A stretch of DNA of 64,000 bases, from assembly GCA_019704295.1 (NCBI GenBank), contig AP024596.1, forward strand, positions 1 to 64,000. The letters run 5' to 3'. Each line of letters starts with the position of its first letter. The first letter of the stretch is position 1. Below, piece after piece: positions 27,223-36,748 of the stretch. Source of the DNA: Sulfolobales archaeon HS-7 (lineage in GTDB: Archaea > Thermoproteota > Thermoprotei_A > Sulfolobales > Sulfolobaceae). Under the pieces are notes generated by a model. It ran no database searches, was not told the origin of the DNA, and was given only the letters and a program-made list of their open reading frames with translations. Both the position numbers and the translations under genes were made by a program.

Positions 27223-27966
27223 ATGACGCTTAACGTTATGGAGAAAAACGACGTGGCAATTGTGACCTTTAAAACGGGAAACCAGTATAACTTATTGACC
27301 CTCAAGTTCATGATAGAATTAAATGACTTAATTCAGGACCTAAATAAGAAAAAACACTTAAAGTTCATTATTCTTAGAGGCAGTGATAACTTCGGGGCAG
27401 GCGCTGATTTCCAGGAATTATACAAATATTTAGGTCTGAAAGATGAGAATATGAAGTTCTTTTATGCAATGAGAAGACTCTATGTCTCCATGCTTGAACT
27501 GCAGAAAATAACGATAAGCGTTATAGACAAACTAGCTTATGGGGCATCTTTAGAATTAGCTCTAACTTCTGACTTCGTTATAGCAGACGAAAATGTGAGA
27601 ATAGGAATAGGAGGGGTAAAGTACGGACTTTTCCCTCCACTCTTGTCGGTAATAGGAAAGCAACTTTTAGGTGAAAACAATTTTAAGAAACTTATGTACC
27701 TTGGAGGGGAGTTTGACGTTAAGGAAGCAAAGGATTTAGGATTGATATACGATTACGGGGACGTAAATAAGTTGACAGAAGAACTACTAACCAAATTAAG
27801 ACAGAACTCCTTCTCAGCAATACTCAGAATTAAGAGAATCTCGCAAGGGAACGTGAAGGAAGCTTTGTCAAGGGCGTTCGAGTCGTTAGTTGATCAGTCT
27901 GTGTCTGATGACGCAATAGCTGGTATAAAGGCTTTCGTACAGAAGTCTCCCATATCCCCCATTTAG
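27223..27966 (+). CDS. Enoyl-CoA hydratase/isomerase family protein
   Basis: The 247-residue crotonase-fold protein has the first oxyanion-hole region FGAGADFQEL and the second region AYGASLELALTSDFVIAD, followed by GIGGVKYGLFPP. The position usually held by a catalytic Glu before the second loop is not clearly conserved (GGVKYG), so the exact reaction is uncertain. Members act in fatty-acid or hydroxypropionate-type CoA chemistry. It stands alone, just after relic B, with its own AT-rich upstream region. Confidence 0.82.
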   Translation: MTLNVMEKNDVAIVTFKTGNQYNLLTLKFMIELNDLIQDLNKKKHLKFIILRGSDNFGAGADFQELYKYLGLKDENMKFFYAMRRLYVSMLELQKITISVIDKLAYGASLELALTSDFVIADENVRIGIGGVKYGLFPPLLSVIGKQLLGENNFKKLMYLGGEFDVKEAKDLGLIYDYGDVNKLTEELLTKLRQNSFSAILRIKRISQGNVKEALSRAFESLVDQSVSDDAIAGIKAFVQKSPISPI

Positions 27967-27992
27967 GATAAGGTATTAAGTTTAGGAATTAT

Positions 27993-29336
27993 ATGATGAT
28001 ATTTGTGGAGTTAACTTACTTTAAGGGATTGCTACTTTCGGATGAATACATTCCAGGCTTAGAGTACAACTCGAAGTTTAGAAAGTACGTAGCGTTCGCG
28101 TACAAGTACAGGTATGTAAGGGAATATGCGAAAAGGAATGATTTAAGACTTCATGATAAGGTACTCGAGCTGCTTCCCGTAAACGTCGATTCATCATTTA
28201 AAGGGGAACTTAGGAGTTACCAGAAGAAGGCGGTTGAATCGTGGATTACGGAAAAAAGAGGTGTTATAGTGATGCCAACAGGAAGCGGTAAAACCCTAGT
28301 GGCATTAAGGGCAATTTACGAACTTAATACTTCTACGCTGATTGTCGTCCCGACACTAGAGTTGCTTAACCAATGGTTTAATAACGTCCAACAGGTCCTT
28401 GGAGTGACGCCAGGAAGAATAGGAGGGGGTTATGACGACATTAGCGGAACTACGGTAATCACCTACGATTCTGCCTACATTAGAATTGAGGAACTGGGAA
28501 ACAAGTTTGAATTGCTAGTTTTCGATGAGGTTCATCATCTCCCCGCAGAGGGATATATTCAAATAGCGCAGATGTCTGCCGCTCCTTACCGTATGGGTTT
28601 AACGGCGACAGTGGAGAGAGAGGACAACAGGCATGTGCTACTGAATGATATCGTAGGTCCTGTTATCTTTAAACTTACTTCTGAGGAACTAAAGGGAAAG
28701 TATCTGTCAGATTACGATATGGAGACGATAAGAGTTAATTTACTTCCTGAGGAAAGGGAGAGTTACTTAAGAAATAGGCAACTCTTTAAGGACTTCGTAC
28801 AGAAAAAGAGGATAAGGTTCAAGTCTCCAAACGACTTCAAAAAACTGGTGTCTATCGCTTCGAAAAGTAGGGATGGCAGAGACGCTCTTCTGGCGTGGCA
28901 GGAGGCGACTTCATTAGCTGTTAACTCAGAGGCTAAAATACACAAGTTGGAGGAGTTACTTCCTACTTTCAAGAACGAAAAAGTAATCATCTTCACAAGG
29001 AATAACAGCATGGCGTATAAGATATCCAGTAAATTCCTAATACCTATCATTACTTACAGGACGCCGAAAGAGGAGAGGCAGAGGATAATAGCCAATTTCA
29101 GGGAAGGTAAGTACAAAATGATAGTCACATCTAACGTTCTCGATGAGGGTGTAGATTTCCCTGATGCTAACGTAGCTATAGTTCTAGGGGGCTATGGTTC
29201 TAGAAGGCAGTTCATTCAAAGGTTAGGAAGGATATTAAGGAAGGTTGAGGGAAAAAGGGCAAAACTGATCGAAATAGTCACTTCAGGTACTATAGACTCA
29301 TCTTTAAGTAGGAGGAGAAAGCGTGTTACCGGCTGA
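27993..29336 (+). CDS. xpb: XPB/Rad25-family DNA helicase
   Basis: The 447-residue SF2 helicase has motif I MPTGSGKT, motif II DEVHH, motif III TAT, FREGKYKMIVTSNVLDEGVD and motif VI QRLGRILR, preceded by an N-terminal damage-recognition-like region. Archaeal XPB works with the nuclease Bax1, the product of the next gene, which overlaps it by 14 nt. Together they are thought to unwind and cut DNA in repair. Two ATG codons stand at the start. Confidence 0.93.
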   Translation: MMIFVELTYFKGLLLSDEYIPGLEYNSKFRKYVAFAYKYRYVREYAKRNDLRLHDKVLELLPVNVDSSFKGELRSYQKKAVESWITEKRGVIVMPTGSGKTLVALRAIYELNTSTLIVVPTLELLNQWFNNVQQVLGVTPGRIGGGYDDISGTTVITYDSAYIRIEELGNKFELLVFDEVHHLPAEGYIQIAQMSAAPYRMGLTATVEREDNRHVLLNDIVGPVIFKLTSEELKGKYLSDYDMETIRVNLLPEERESYLRNRQLFKDFVQKKRIRFKSPNDFKKLVSIASKSRDGRDALLAWQEATSLAVNSEAKIHKLEELLPTFKNEKVIIFTRNNSMAYKISSKFLIPIITYRTPKEERQRIIANFREGKYKMIVTSNVLDEGVDFPDANVAIVLGGYGSRRQFIQRLGRILRKVEGKRAKLIEIVTSGTIDSSLSRRRKRVTG

Positions 29337-30759
29337 ACTAGCTAGGTTCAAGTTCTCAGGGAACGAAGTAAAACCCCTATTCTTGGGGCTTGAAAACGAA
29401 TCTGCTAAGGAAATCTGTCAACTTTTCAGAAATAACGTTAGGGTAGGCGAGATTCTTGATAAGTCGGAATACCTTGAAAAGGTTTATAATTACAAACTCA
29501 TCAGAGGGTTAGTAAAGGTCGCACTTTTCCTAGTTAAGTTGTCACCCCCTAACGAACTTTCAGTTAAGGTAAGACAAGAAGTCTTCTCAAAAGGGCCCGT
29601 TTTCGATGAGAAAAAAAGAGAGGAAATTCTTCGGAGTATAGGTGAGAAATATGGTTCTGACGCAGAGGAACTAATGTGGTCTGACCAGCTTGAGTATAGG
29701 AAGGTAATAGACACCGCAGATCTAAATGAGGAAAAACTGGTAAGGTACTATAACCTTTCACTACTTCAAACAGTTTTGTTTAAAAGCACTAGCCTGGAAA
29801 TAAGGGGGATTAGGGATTGGAAAATAGTTCTTAGAAACGTTAAGTTCCTCGGGTTGATGTACGATGCGTCAATCGACCCGTTTACTCTCTACATCTATGG
29901 CCCTGCCTCACTACTTAAAATGACCACAAAATACGGTCGTAATTTAGCTTTGTTGATTCCTGAAGTAGTAAGGCAGGATAAGTGGTATATAAGGGCGCAA
30001 ATTGTCTTAGGGAAAACCAGAAAGAAAATCTACCCTATGGAGGTTGAAAGCGGTCCTCCAATGCCAGAGAGTTCTGAAAGGATCGAATTTGACAGTTCTG
30101 TGGAGGAGGAATTCTATAACAGCTTCAAAAGAAAGTTACCTGACTGGAGGATAGAGAGGGAGCCTGAACCCCTAATAGCAAACTCAAGGGTTTTCATTCC
30201 GGATTTCCTGATTTCAAAAGGAACGATGAAGATTTACGTAGAAATAGTGGGATTCTGGACTAAGGCGTACTTAGAGACAAAGGCAGAGAAGGTAAAGGAA
30301 ATCAGAGTGCCTTTATTAATACTTGCGAATAAGGAAGGCAATCCATTCACCATTAAAGCAGATAACGTGATTGTGTTCAAAAATAAAGTAGACATAGATG
30401 TGGTTAAGAGATGGTTGATAAGGTATGAGGAGGTAATCTCAAGCAAGATAGACGTAAAGCCTGAGGGAAAAGTAATATCGCTCGAGGAATTATCTCGACG
30501 TTATGGTATTTCGAAGGAAATATTGAGAAAGCGAAGTTTTGCCGGTTTTATAAATACCGGGGATTACCTAATAAGTGAGGAGCTAATTGACGAATTGAAG
30601 AAGGTGAACCTTGAGGGAATATCCCTGCAGGAAGCCATAGAAAAAGTTGGCGATTTCGTAGGTCAGGTGTTGTCGATACTTGGATATGAGGTGAAATGGC
30701 GCGGGATAGATCCCTCACAAACAGTTATAGTTAGGAAAGGTAATCAACCGGATCCTTAA
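29323..30759 (+). CDS. bax1: Bax1 nuclease, XPB partner
   Basis: The 478-residue protein matches the archaeal Bax1 (DUF790) family by length and by location directly after XPB. A PD-(D/E)xK-like core is visible: IPDFLISKG, then YVEIVGFW and [10 protein letters not shown]. Bax1 binds XPB and makes structure-specific cuts near DNA junctions. The start is GTG, 14 nt before the end of xpb, so the partners are coupled. The 3' end overlaps the convergent gat-queC gene by 29 nt. Confidence 0.9.
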   Translation: MLPAELARFKFSGNEVKPLFLGLENESAKEICQLFRNNVRVGEILDKSEYLEKVYNYKLIRGLVKVALFLVKLSPPNELSVKVRQEVFSKGPVFDEKKREEILRSIGEKYGSDAEELMWSDQLEYRKVIDTADLNEEKLVRYYNLSLLQTVLFKSTSLEIRGIRDWKIVLRNVKFLGLMYDASIDPFTLYIYGPASLLKMTTKYGRNLALLIPEVVRQDKWYIRAQIVLGKTRKKIYPMEVESGPPMPESSERIEFDSSVEEEFYNSFKRKLPDWRIEREPEPLIANSRVFIPDFLISKGTMKIYVEIVGFWTKAYLETKAEKVKEIRVPLLILANKEGNPFTIKADNVIVFKNKVDIDVVKRWLIRYEEVISSKIDVKPEGKVISLEELSRRYGISKEILRKRSFAGFINTGDYLISEELIDELKKVNLEGISLQEAIEKVGDFVGQVLSILGYEVKWRGIDPSQTVIVRKGNQPDP

Positions 30760-32098
30760 CCCCGTTTATTTGGAAGGCTTTTTTCCTCATGTAGCAAGGC
30801 CCACACTCCCCGCAATGTTTCTCCTTTCCCTCGTAACAGCTCCACGTAAGATGAAGAGGCGCTCCTAACTCAAGTCCTAGTTTAACTATCTCATGCTTAA
30901 CTAAGTGACCAACAGGCATTACTAATTCTACATGTTTATTCGGCCCTACCGCGTACGGAATAACGTCATTTAGGAGCCTAACGAACTCCATCTCGTTATC
31001 TGGGTAAGCCCCCGCCTCCTCTAGGTTTATTCCTGTGGCTACAACATCATATCCCCTTGCCTCGGCCAAAGCTATAGCAATTGATATGAAAACTAGATTC
31101 CTCGCAGGAACCCATTCGTGAGCAAATTCAGCCCCTGCCTCCCCTTTTCCGGCCTTCGTTATCTCGCCGTCAATTAGGGCTGTACTACCTATCAGCTTGA
31201 ATAAGTCAGTATTCATCTCCATAACCGGAACTCCAAGGAAATTAGCTACGTTAATTACTGCTTCTCTCTCTTTTTCTTGAGCCTTGTGCTTATAGTTAAA
31301 GTGCAAAAGAGACACCTGGTAACCCTGCCTTAATAGGTAGGTAGCAGCTACTGTAGAATCCAGACCACCACTACATATGACCAGTGCTTTCTTCCCCTTA
31401 GGAGGGGGTAGATCTACGGTATTTAGTGTTGGTTTATTACTAATCTCGACAGCGGTATAAGGCCTATTTCGGGTAATGTTAACCTTATCGAGGGGAGAAT
31501 ACTCGAAAAACGAGTCCAAACTGGAAAAGAAGATAGCACCTAACTTAAAATCGTAGGCAATGTAAATTGGTTTGAAGTTTTGCGCCAAGAAAACTCTATC
31601 GGGTCGCTTCTTGTCTGCTATTGCTAGAGCGAAGCTCCCCTTTATGTTATCAAGCACGGAGGGAAGAGTCTTAAGTTGTCCATCCCATCTCTTATCTAAC
31701 AACCCTGGAATTACCGCGGAATCTATCTTAGTTTTCCTCTCTATCATAAATTCCTTTTCTAATTCCTTATCATTGGCAATGACACCGTTATGGGAAACGA
31801 CGTACCTCTCCCCTTCAAAAGGTTGTATGTCTTCCTCTGTCTTGTAATCTATTCTTTCCGTAGTAGGTTCTGCCCTATTATTTGCGATAACTACTGATGT
31901 ATTATCTGAAAAAATTTTTGTTATTTTCGGCACACCAGTGGATTTAACCTTTCTGATGTTACCGTCCCTATCAAACGTAACAACTCCAAATGAATCCCTA
32001 CCTCTTTCCGATGCGTTTATTAGAATCCTCCAAAACTTGTCCTCAATCGCCAAGTAGTTACTCTCGTTTAATATCACTACTCCTGATACACTACACAT
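30731..32098 (-). CDS. queC: Gat-QueC, archaeosine biosynthesis fusion
   Basis: A class II glutamine-amidotransferase domain at the N-terminus is fused to a QueC domain. Cys2 directly after Met1 is the expected nucleophile. The QueC part has the PP-loop [14 protein letters not shown] and the zinc cysteines [15 protein letters not shown]. In crenarchaea this fusion is the enzyme proposed to turn preQ0-tRNA into archaeosine-tRNA in place of ArcS. ATG 32098 (455 residues) is chosen because it exposes Cys2 and has a TATA-like gtttaagg about 27 nt upstream; the alternative at 32122 would bury the cysteine. Confidence 0.9.
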   Translation of the reverse strand: MCSVSGVVILNESNYLAIEDKFWRILINASERGRDSFGVVTFDRDGNIRKVKSTGVPKITKIFSDNTSVVIANNRAEPTTERIDYKTEEDIQPFEGERYVVSHNGVIANDKELEKEFMIERKTKIDSAVIPGLLDKRWDGQLKTLPSVLDNIKGSFALAIADKKRPDRVFLAQNFKPIYIAYDFKLGAIFFSSLDSFFEYSPLDKVNITRNRPYTAVEISNKPTLNTVDLPPPKGKKALVICSGGLDSTVAATYLLRQGYQVSLLHFNYKHKAQEKEREAVINVANFLGVPVMEMNTDLFKLIGSTALIDGEITKAGKGEAGAEFAHEWVPARNLVFISIAIALAEARGYDVVATGINLEEAGAYPDNEMEFVRLLNDVIPYAVGPNKHVELVMPVGHLVKHEIVKLGLELGAPLHLTWSCYEGKEKHCGECGPCYMRKKAFQINGVKDPVDYLS

Positions 32099-32191
32099 TG
32101 TTGAATATATATATGCGAACACCTTAAACGTTTTTTTAACTTAACGGGAATTAAAGGGGTGGAAGTTTCATAAGGATAGCTCCCTATTGAG

Positions 32192-32773
32192 ATGAGTTTT
32201 CAGGTACCAGTAAATTATAATCACGGGGTTAATGCTCAAGGCAGTGTAGGACAGACTAAATTAAGGACAAGTAGAAACGTACAAAAAGCGGGAGGCGTAG
32301 CAGTACCGCAAACTCAACAGCAGTACACTCCGCTCCACCAAGCAATTAGAAACAGGGACTCAATGGTAGTGACAGTACCAGCAGGGAAAGAGTTGAAGAA
32401 GTCGTGGGGCTATAAGATCGAATCAGTGTAGCAGTACAACACTGTACCTAGTAGTGCACTGGGTGCGAAAAGCCCGCTGGCCGTCTCGAGGGACAGGAAG
32501 ATACACCAGTTGACCCCGAAAGACGGAAAAATGAAAATGCAGATGAACAAGATGCAGCACGTAAAGATGAAAGAAACTATACCTCACGCTGTCGGCAGGG
32601 CAGTGGCTAAGAACCTGTACGCTGGTACTGTAATGACCGCCCAGAAGTTCGGGCAGAAGATGGACGACTGGTTGAACCAACAGGGCTTAAGTATGAGGCC
32701 GTTTGAGAGTATTGAAAATAAGATTAGGGAAGTCAGGATGAGAAGAGCTAATAAGGTACCAAAACGGGCATGA
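32192..32773 (+). pseudogene. Basic Gln-rich ORF interrupted by one amber codon
   Basis: One reading frame of 194 codons, including the final stop, runs from ATG 32192 to the stop at 32771-32773 and is broken only by TAG at 32429-32431; the codon after it is CAG. The first part is Gln- and Lys-rich with a PVNYNHG motif, the second is rich in Met and Lys with an amphipathic C-terminal half (KMKETIPHAVGRAV). The segment 32440-32700 is more GC-rich than neighbouring DNA, suggesting foreign origin, perhaps viral or plasmid. A TTG at 32510 could restart translation. No family was recognised. The PVNYNH string also occurs in relic F. Confidence 0.5.
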
Positions 32774-32828
32774 TAAATTCTTTTTTCTCTTCTTAATCCT
32801 TATATATCATTCTAATTTATTTTATAGT

Positions 32829-33272
32829 ATGCAAGAAGTAGCGGAGTTTCCAGATGTATTAGAGTTAGTGGAAAAACATAAACTTCCGAAAGAGATATAT
32901 GCTCCAGACGGAACTTTGTTATTCAAACCGTATGATCCTATTATCGAGAGCCCTTTGATAGCGAATAGGAAAAGTTGGAGGTTATTTGTCAACTACACTG
33001 TAGACCCAAAAAACGACGAGATAGTCAAGATCAATAACACAGGACAATTGATTAGAATAAAGCATGATGCGGACGTAGATGAAATGATGAGATACGTAAG
33101 GAAAGACCACCCAGGAGCAACTATCGAAGAAGCAATATCATTTGCGCTTGAAAGTACAGTAGAGCAAACTGGGGAGTTTAAGGACGACGATGAGTTCGGT
33201 GCATACGTGTCGTATCTCTACCTCACATTAGCGTACCTGATCCACTACGGCGTTTTAATTCTAGTTAAGTGA
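32829..33272 (+). CDS. Orphan protein of unknown function
   Basis: The 147-residue acidic protein has no recognised motif; its last about 25 residues are hydrophobic and could form a membrane helix. A clear TATA box, ccttatatat (32798-32807), lies about 26 nt upstream of the ATG, so the gene looks transcribed and leaderless. It lies in an accessory patch with transposon relics and is probably acquired. The end of the gene holds one inverted copy of a motif found twice more just downstream (33287-33304, 33403-33420). Confidence 0.65.
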   Translation: MQEVAEFPDVLELVEKHKLPKEIYAPDGTLLFKPYDPIIESPLIANRKSWRLFVNYTVDPKNDEIVKINNTGQLIRIKHDADVDEMMRYVRKDHPGATIEEAISFALESTVEQTGEFKDDDEFGAYVSYLYLTLAYLIHYGVLILVK

Positions 33273-33420
33273 GAAGTTTTTGTGTGAACTCCCCAGTTTA
33301 ATCAAGATTTTAACACTTCATCTATAACTCATCCTAGCGGTCATTATTAGTATTAGTAATGTATATACCGCTTTCTCTAAAAAGAGACTGTAGAGACGTT
33401 TAAACTCCCCAGTTTAATCA
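33166..33420. repeat. Three copies of a 15-18-bp motif, one inverted
   Basis: aactccccagtttaatca occurs at 33287-33304 and again at 33403-33420. The inverse, aaactggggagttta, is at 33166-33180 inside the end of the preceding gene. The inverted copy could pair with either direct copy to form an RNA stem. Possible roles are protein binding or a transcript-end structure; neither can be decided by eye. It does not look like a Sulfolobales CRISPR repeat. Confidence 0.55.
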
Positions 33421-33475
33421 TAATCTTCGAAAATTTTCTAGATTTTACCCTGGCACTAACGCGTTTCCTTAAAAA

Positions 33476-33510
<35 letters not shown>

Positions 33511-33525
33511 GTGTGTAAAAAGTGT

Positions 33526-33807
33526 TTAACATTCCTCTATCGACGAAATCTCACCTTTAATTAGCTTGGTTGAGCATTCTAACTCTCTCTGAGTTAATTG
33601 ATAAGTAGTAGATCCTCTAGTAGGGTGTAACGTCAGTAGTCCTCTTTTGATCAATTCTTTAATGCACCTCCTTACATCTCCTCTTAAATGCCCTGGAAAC
33701 CTCCTTAATATCGCTTCTAAAGGGACGTGAGCAGATAATGAAGCGTCGGTAGCATCATAAACTGCTACTAGTATTGCGTTAAGTGTCTCGATACTATATT
33801 TAGCCAT
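33526..33807 (-). CDS. Small winged-helix DNA-binding protein
   Basis: The 93-residue protein shows a winged-helix pattern: helices around LEAILRRFPGHLRGDVRRCI, then ELIKRGLLTLHPTRGSTTYQL as recognition helix and wing. It is divergent from an AbrB-like gene, with the starts 62 nt apart, and transposon right-end relics stand on both sides of the pair. It could regulate its neighbour, or both could form an antitoxin-like pair. The specific family was not recognised. Confidence 0.7.
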   Translation of the reverse strand: MAKYSIETLNAILVAVYDATDASLSAHVPLEAILRRFPGHLRGDVRRCIKELIKRGLLTLHPTRGSTTYQLTQRELECSTKLIKGEISSIEEC

Positions 33808-33837
33808 TTTCTGCCAGAATCATCTTATTCATAACAA

Positions 33838-33867
33838 GATTTATAAGTTTTTATCAGAAAGTGATAA
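33838..33867. promoter_or_regulatory. Divergent promoter with inverted-repeat operator
   Basis: A TATA-like gatttataag at 33838-33847 lies about 27 nt before the ATG at 33870. Between it and the ATG is the inverted repeat ttatca (33851-33856) and tgataa (33862-33867). Its place between TATA and start suits a repressor site for one of the two flanking DNA-binding proteins. Confidence 0.45.
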
Positions 33868-33869
33868 TC

Positions 33870-34142
33870 ATGGAAAGTAAACAAGCGGAAAAGGAGGTAG
33901 TTTTTGTAAGTAAGGTTTCCGTAACTAGGAGTAAGAAAAACGGGAAAGAATACATTACTTATAGGCTAACAATTCCTATGGAGAAGGCTAAGGAACTAGG
34001 ATTAAATAACGGAGACTATTTGTTGGTAAAGGCTAAGAAGGCTAAATGGTATCACCTCTTAAATTGGGAGGAAATGAAAAACGTTTACAATATGCTACCA
34101 GAAGAAGTAAAAAAGGAAGTTGATGAACTGAATTACAAATAG
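33870..34142 (+). CDS. Small AbrB/SpoVT-like DNA-binding protein
   Basis: The 90-residue basic protein reads YRLTIPMEKAKELGLNNGDY, the strand-loop-strand of AbrB-type (MazE/SpoVT) proteins, then a Lys-rich helix and an acidic C-terminus. ATG 33870 is preferred over GTG 33861 because the TATA lies about 27 nt upstream. It is divergent from a winged-helix gene. Such proteins are usually antitoxins or plasmid/virus regulators; no toxin is recognised here. Confidence 0.65.
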   Translation: MESKQAEKEVVFVSKVSVTRSKKNGKEYITYRLTIPMEKAKELGLNNGDYLLVKAKKAKWYHLLNWEEMKNVYNMLPEEVKKEVDELNYK

Positions 34143-34169
34143 GGTTTCAACATTTCCTCAGTCAAGAAT

Positions 34170-34253
34170 GTGAGCTACTCCCTCATTAATGATGGAGCTT
34201 CCTGCTTCACAACTTCACCTTGCCCATAGCGAAGAGCTGTGGGTAGGGGGCAT
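34170..34253 (-). mobile_element. Omega-RNA-like right-end relic E2, minus strand
   Basis: Read on the minus strand, this segment gives gggcaaggtgaagttgtg, gaagcaggaagctcc, a hairpin with ctcccTCATTAATGA-type arms, and ends gctcac. The order matches relic A (gggcaagctggag, gaagcaggaagtcc, hairpin, gttcac). It is therefore a right end of an element whose body would have lain to the right. Confidence 0.5.
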
Positions 34254-34259
34254 TGACAA

Positions 34260-34297
34260 AACGAAAGGCAAGCCTTTTAAGGCGGGAGGAAAGTCAG
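34260..34297 (+). mobile_element. Transposon right-end hairpin relic E
   Basis: The sequence ggcaagccttttaaggcggg followed by aggaaagtcag is a slightly degraded copy of relic D (33476-33507) in the same orientation. The two copies bracket the divergent pair of small DNA-binding protein genes. Confidence 0.45.
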
Positions 34298-34326
34298 ATG
34301 GAGTATGCTTCTTCTTCGGTATCGCG

Positions 34327-34520
34327 AAGGCTTAAACCCTGTAAATTATAATCACTCACGGAGTCACATAGACGCCAAAGCGACGGCTATGCGGTACGCC
34401 TATGCTTTACCAAACAGTCCGATGGGGAGCACTACGAACATTAACTTCAATACGGGGGTCGGAACGACCCTAAGTGTTATAGAGTCTGTATTGCTGGTAG
34501 AAAAGTAGGAAGCCCTATTG
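34327..34520 (+). mobile_element. Transposon tail relic F with right-end motif
   Basis: A frame from 34305 to 34508 encodes NPVNYNHSRSHIDAKA and a low-complexity tail, and is followed by aaaagtaggaagccc, a right-end motif of TnpB elements. The nucleotide string gtaaattataatcac is shared with the amber-split ORF near 32203, and a diverged version lies in relic H near 43760. It is best read as the remnant of an element's 3' end, not as a gene. Confidence 0.4.
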
Positions 34521-34553
34521 GTAGGACATAATAGTTCGCAAAATTATCATATC

Positions 34554-36170
34554 TCATTTACCGCAAAACTTATCAACGAACTCGACGACTCTCCTGACAG
34601 AATTAATCCTATTTTCTTGTTTCAGAAAACCGTGTCCCTCGTCGGGATATATTTCATAGTCAACGTATTTATTCAGTTCAATCATCTTCTTGACGAACTG
34701 CATAGTCTCTCCAACTGGACATCGCGGATCGTTTTTGCCTGCAAGAAGCAGTACTGGAGCGGTTATTGAATCTGCGTGAAATAGTGGAGATCTGTCCCTA
34801 AGCAAAGTCTCGTCATTTCCCATTTTAATCATATCGTATTCCTTTAGTTCATCTTTTTCACTTTCCATTTCGGTAAACCAGTTAACGAAGGGAACTATAG
34901 CCACAACAGCACACCACGTATTAGGATGCTTTACAGCTTCCATTAAGCTAAGATATCCTCCGTAACTCTCACCTATAACTGCGATCTTTCCATTAAGCAG
35001 TTTCCTCCCTTCCCATACGTCGGTAACATCACCTCCTCCCATATCCCTTGTGTTCATCTCCTTGAACTTTCGTCCATGACCGAAGGAACCTCTGTAGTCG
35101 GGGCATAGAACCTCATATCCCCTATCAATAAGCAATGCTATCTCCGGAACGAATTCATTATAACACATAGATTCTGGCCCGCCGTGAATAAATATTGCGC
35201 TTTTCCTAACATCTCTACCTCTAAAGAGTAAACCGCGTATAGTTAACTCCCCTGAAGGATATGATACTTTATCTACTCTTACGTCCAATGAAACATCTCC
35301 CATGGAGTTAGTTAGTCTTTCAATTCCTCCATTAGAGATGTTGTAGCGCCATAATTCCGTATCCCTTGATGCGTCGGAATGGAGGAAGTAGAGGTAGTTT
35401 TGATCTCCCTTAACGGTTGTGTTAAAGCCGTAGTTAATAATGGCTTTCTGATTATTTTTCAGCACAATATCTCCATCGTTTATCTCTAAATAGAAAATAT
35501 CCCTATAGTATATTGGATCCATGTGCTCGTGTTCACCACTGGTTACCCATTCTATTTCTCCTTTGAAGAATTTGCCTACATTGAAGTAATTTCCCGTATT
35601 AGAGGAGAAGAGGAGTTCATCTTGTTCGGTAAAACACTGCTCTGAGGAAATCATCTCGTCTGAGTCTGGAAAAGACAGTAATTCTCTCTCACCTGAATTC
35701 AAATCTAAAACCACTACGTCATAATTAACTACCCCCTTAACATAGGCTAACCTCCTTTTACTTTTTGACATACAGTACAAGAGGACGTTCTCTTTCTCAT
35801 TAGTTACGGGCGTAATTTCTCCCCCTTCGAAGAGGAATATGTTGTAGCTCTTTCCTCTATTTGACAAAAAGTAGAACTTATCATCAGTGATAAATACAGG
35901 ATCAGTGTTATCATACTCATCTATAACGAGTGGAATTGGGTTTTCCTCCATTAGGAAAATTCCCCGCCTTTCCGAGCCTCCTTTGTCTATTATTAAAGAG
36001 AGCTTGTTTCCCGAAATCCATTTCACGCCCACTAGATCTGGTACTGTTGCTTTCTCAATTCCCGTCACGTAAAGAACCGGAGTTTTTTCGAGAACAATTA
36101 CTCCTAAATTTCCCTCATTTACGTCGTAGGAAATCACTGGCTTTATTTTATATAAATCTGAAAACTCCAC
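34554..36170 (-). CDS. Prolyl-oligopeptidase-family (S9) serine peptidase
   Basis: The 538-residue protein has an N-terminal beta-propeller-like half and a C-terminal alpha/beta-hydrolase half. The triad is visible: Ser in GESYGG, Asp in GKNDPRCP and His in DEGHGFL; the oxyanion region is IHGGPES. This is the acylaminoacyl-peptidase/oligopeptidase branch of family S9, which cleaves short peptides in the cytoplasm. Translation starts at GTG; a TATA-like attaatatcc on the minus strand lies about 27 nt upstream. It faces relic F at its 3' side. Confidence 0.9.
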   Translation of the reverse strand: MEFSDLYKIKPVISYDVNEGNLGVIVLEKTPVLYVTGIEKATVPDLVGVKWISGNKLSLIIDKGGSERRGIFLMEENPIPLVIDEYDNTDPVFITDDKFYFLSNRGKSYNIFLFEGGEITPVTNEKENVLLYCMSKSKRRLAYVKGVVNYDVVVLDLNSGERELLSFPDSDEMISSEQCFTEQDELLFSSNTGNYFNVGKFFKGEIEWVTSGEHEHMDPIYYRDIFYLEINDGDIVLKNNQKAIINYGFNTTVKGDQNYLYFLHSDASRDTELWRYNISNGGIERLTNSMGDVSLDVRVDKVSYPSGELTIRGLLFRGRDVRKSAIFIHGGPESMCYNEFVPEIALLIDRGYEVLCPDYRGSFGHGRKFKEMNTRDMGGGDVTDVWEGRKLLNGKIAVIGESYGGYLSLMEAVKHPNTWCAVVAIVPFVNWFTEMESEKDELKEYDMIKMGNDETLLRDRSPLFHADSITAPVLLLAGKNDPRCPVGETMQFVKKMIELNKYVDYEIYPDEGHGFLKQENRINSVRRVVEFVDKFCGK

Positions 36171-36748
36171 ACCGGTATTTCATTTCAGCAGGATATTAAT
36201 ATTTAATATATAGTTTCCGCAAATCACGCTTTTACGCAGAGAAGTCTCATTAATGGAATAGTTAAGATACGTTTGTATCAGTTTTCCTAGATATCTATGT
36301 AGTTAATGACGCTGCTTAAAAGTCATTGGGTGATTGAACTTTGGAGGGAATAGAATTTTTGCCTCTTAGATTTCCACGAGAATTCAACCTTGACAGTGAA
36401 AGTCCGACTTTCATATAGGATTTTTTCCAGGGTAACATAATGCTAATCATTAGATGTAAACCCGAGTGGATGATGGTAATAATAGACCCTACAGTTATCA
36501 TTCTAAAACGATGAGGAACACGCTTTCCTTGACATTCCAATATTAACGAATTTTTGATGTTTTGATTAATTATACTGCATGATATTGGAAAATCTTTATT
36601 GTTAAGTTTACAAGTAATTACTGCCAGCTAACCCTTGTCGTTATTAAGCCTTGTAGATTTCAACGCCACTCGGATTTGTTAAAAGTTGGAGTGGGTATTA
36701 AATTAAATCGAAGATAACGTTAATAATATTCGTTAAAGTCGTTGTCTA
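36171..36748. other. Intergenic region, no gene recognised
   Basis: This 578-nt AT-rich region separates two divergently transcribed genes. It holds the S9-peptidase promoter (36191-36200) and a TATA-like taataatat (36721-36730) for the gene at 36749. A minus-strand frame at 36316-36540 has no protein-like composition or start signal. Nothing else stands out. Confidence 0.45.

Noticed and set aside
33287..33420. Possible mini CRISPR array from the repeated 18-mer
   Set aside because: Only two direct copies 116 nt apart, a spacing too long for a spacer, and the repeat is unlike known Sulfolobales repeats; no cas gene nearby.
34305..34508. 67-codon frame with PVNYNH motif
   Set aside because: Ends at a right-end motif and matches relic H in a decayed way, so it is treated as a transposon tail and not as a gene.
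36316..36540. 74-codon minus-strand frame in an intergenic region
   Set aside because: Rich in Arg, Ser and Pro, no promoter or SD, no recognisable domain.
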